From an uncultured Collinsella sp. (GTDB lineage Bacteria > Actinomycetota > Coriobacteriia > Coriobacteriales > Coriobacteriaceae), in assembly GCA_902494935.1 (NCBI GenBank), contig CABUVH010000112.1, positions 1 to 6,613 of the forward strand: a stretch of DNA of 6,613 nucleotides, given 5' to 3'. Positions 5,917 to 6,613 of this stretch are shown in pieces. Below the pieces are notes generated by a model. The model was not told the origin of the DNA. It saw only the letters and a list, made by a program, of their open reading frames with translations, and did no database searches. A program made the position numbers and the translations under genes. Within the stretch, counting starts at the first letter, position 1. Each line of letters starts with the position of its first letter.

Positions 5917-5930
5917 TGACAGGAGGGTCA
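5917..5930 (+). promoter_or_regulatory. thyA ribosome binding site inside a TGAC/GTCA inverted repeat
   Basis: AGGAGG (5921-5926) is a full Shine-Dalgarno 4 nt before the ATG at 5931. It is flanked by TGAC (5917-5920) and GTCA (5927-5930), which could pair and present the Shine-Dalgarno in a 6-nt loop. The site fixes the thyA start; the pairing is only 4 bp and may be chance. Confidence 0.7.
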
Positions 5931-6613
5931 ATGAGCAAGGCTGATCAACAGTTTGTAGCCATGTGCCGCGACATTCTGGACCATGGCACCACCACCGAGG
6001 GCCAAAAGGTCCGCCCAGTGTGGGAGGATGGCACCCCTGCCTATACCATTAAAAACTTTGGCGTCACGGCACGCTACGACCTGCGCGAGGAGTTCCCCGC
6101 ACTTACGCTGCGTCGTACGGCGCTCAAGTCCGCCATGGACGAGATCCTGTGGATCTATCAAAAGAAGTCCAATAACGTGCATGACCTCAATAGTCACATT
6201 TGGGATGAGTGGGCTGACGAGACCGGCTCCATCGGCAAGGCCTACGGGTATCAGATTGGGCAGAAGAGCCATTATGCCGAGGGCGACTTTGACCAGATGG
6301 ACCGCGTGCTGTACGACCTTAAGCACACGCCGTACAGCCGCCGCATTATGACGAACACCTATGTGTTTAGCGATCTGTCCGAGATGCACCTGTATCCGTG
6401 CGCCTACAGCGTGACGTATAACGTCACGCAGCGCCCGCAGGATGACAAACCGACGCTCAATATGATTCTCAACCAGCGCAGCCAGGATATTTTGGCCGCG
6501 AACAACTGGAACGTGTGCCAGTACGCCATTCTGCTCATGATGGTTGCGCAGTCGGTCGATATGATTCCCGGCGAGCTGCTGCATGTGATCGCCGACGCCC
6601 ATATCTACGACCG
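5931..6613 (+). CDS. thyA: Thymidylate synthase ThyA, 3'-truncated by the window end
   Basis: ThyA makes dTMP from dUMP using 5,10-methylene-tetrahydrofolate, the sole de novo route to thymine nucleotides where it is the only synthase. The first 228 residues are present (the last codon is incomplete but must be Arg). Family marks are ELREEF-like early substrate region, FGVTARYDL (43-51), LKSAMDEILWIYQKKSNNVHDL (65-86), HIWDEWADETGSIGKAYGYQ (89-108), the Arg pair in PYSRR (134-138), the catalytic loop HLYPCAYSVTY (153-163, nucleophile C157), NQRSQDILAANNWNVCQY (181-198) and ADAHIYDR (221-228). The overall pattern is closer to the Bacillus subtilis ThyA type than to E. coli: the residues after the catalytic Cys are AY instead of the common H. 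About 50-60 residues are missing. It is divergent from the DUF134/NifX gene. A dihydrofolate reductase gene often follows thyA, but that lies outside the window. Confidence 0.95.
   Translation, partial: MSKADQQFVAMCRDILDHGTTTEGQKVRPVWEDGTPAYTIKNFGVTARYDLREEFPALTLRRTALKSAMDEILWIYQKKSNNVHDLNSHIWDEWADETGSIGKAYGYQIGQKSHYAEGDFDQMDRVLYDLKHTPYSRRIMTNTYVFSDLSEMHLYPCAYSVTYNVTQRPQDDKPTLNMILNQRSQDILAANNWNVCQYAILLMMVAQSVDMIPGELLHVIADAHIYD

Overview
The window is high-GC bacterial chromosome with no mobile element, CRISPR array, rRNA or tRNA gene that I can recognise. The gene content is smc-ftsY-ffh, a DUF134/NifX-type metal protein and thyA. With the GC-rich codon use and the anaerobe-type DUF134/NifX protein, it suggests a gut actinobacterium of the class Coriobacteriia, probably near Collinsella. 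That placement is inference from gene order and protein flavour, not from a search.

Positions 1-4883 hold a compact forward-strand block. It runs from the 3' part of smc (chromosome condensin) to ftsY (SRP receptor GTPase), whose ATG overlaps the smc stop by one base, and then, after 10 nt, to ffh (SRP54 GTPase, GTG start). FtsY and Ffh are the two partner GTPases of co-translational membrane targeting, so coupled expression makes sense. A perfect 17-bp hairpin without a T-tract follows ffh (4904-4943) and lies between two convergent genes.

Positions 5000-5764 hold a reverse-strand gene, the most interesting part of the window. It encodes one polypeptide made of a DUF134 helix-turn-helix domain, a NifX/NifB-type iron-molybdenum-cofactor-binding domain and a 35-residue tail rich in His and Cys with three CxCH motifs. 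A strong internal Shine-Dalgarno and ATG sit exactly at the domain junction, so the metal domain may also be made alone. The 166-bp divergent intergenic region (5765-5930) carries two copies of a TGRCATATGTCA palindrome 53 bp apart. They bracket a plausible promoter for this gene, which suggests a metal-responsive autoregulatory circuit.

Positions 5931-6613 hold the 5' part of thyA (thymidylate synthase) on the forward strand, cut by the window end. It is transcribed divergently from the DUF134/NifX gene and may share the regulatory region.
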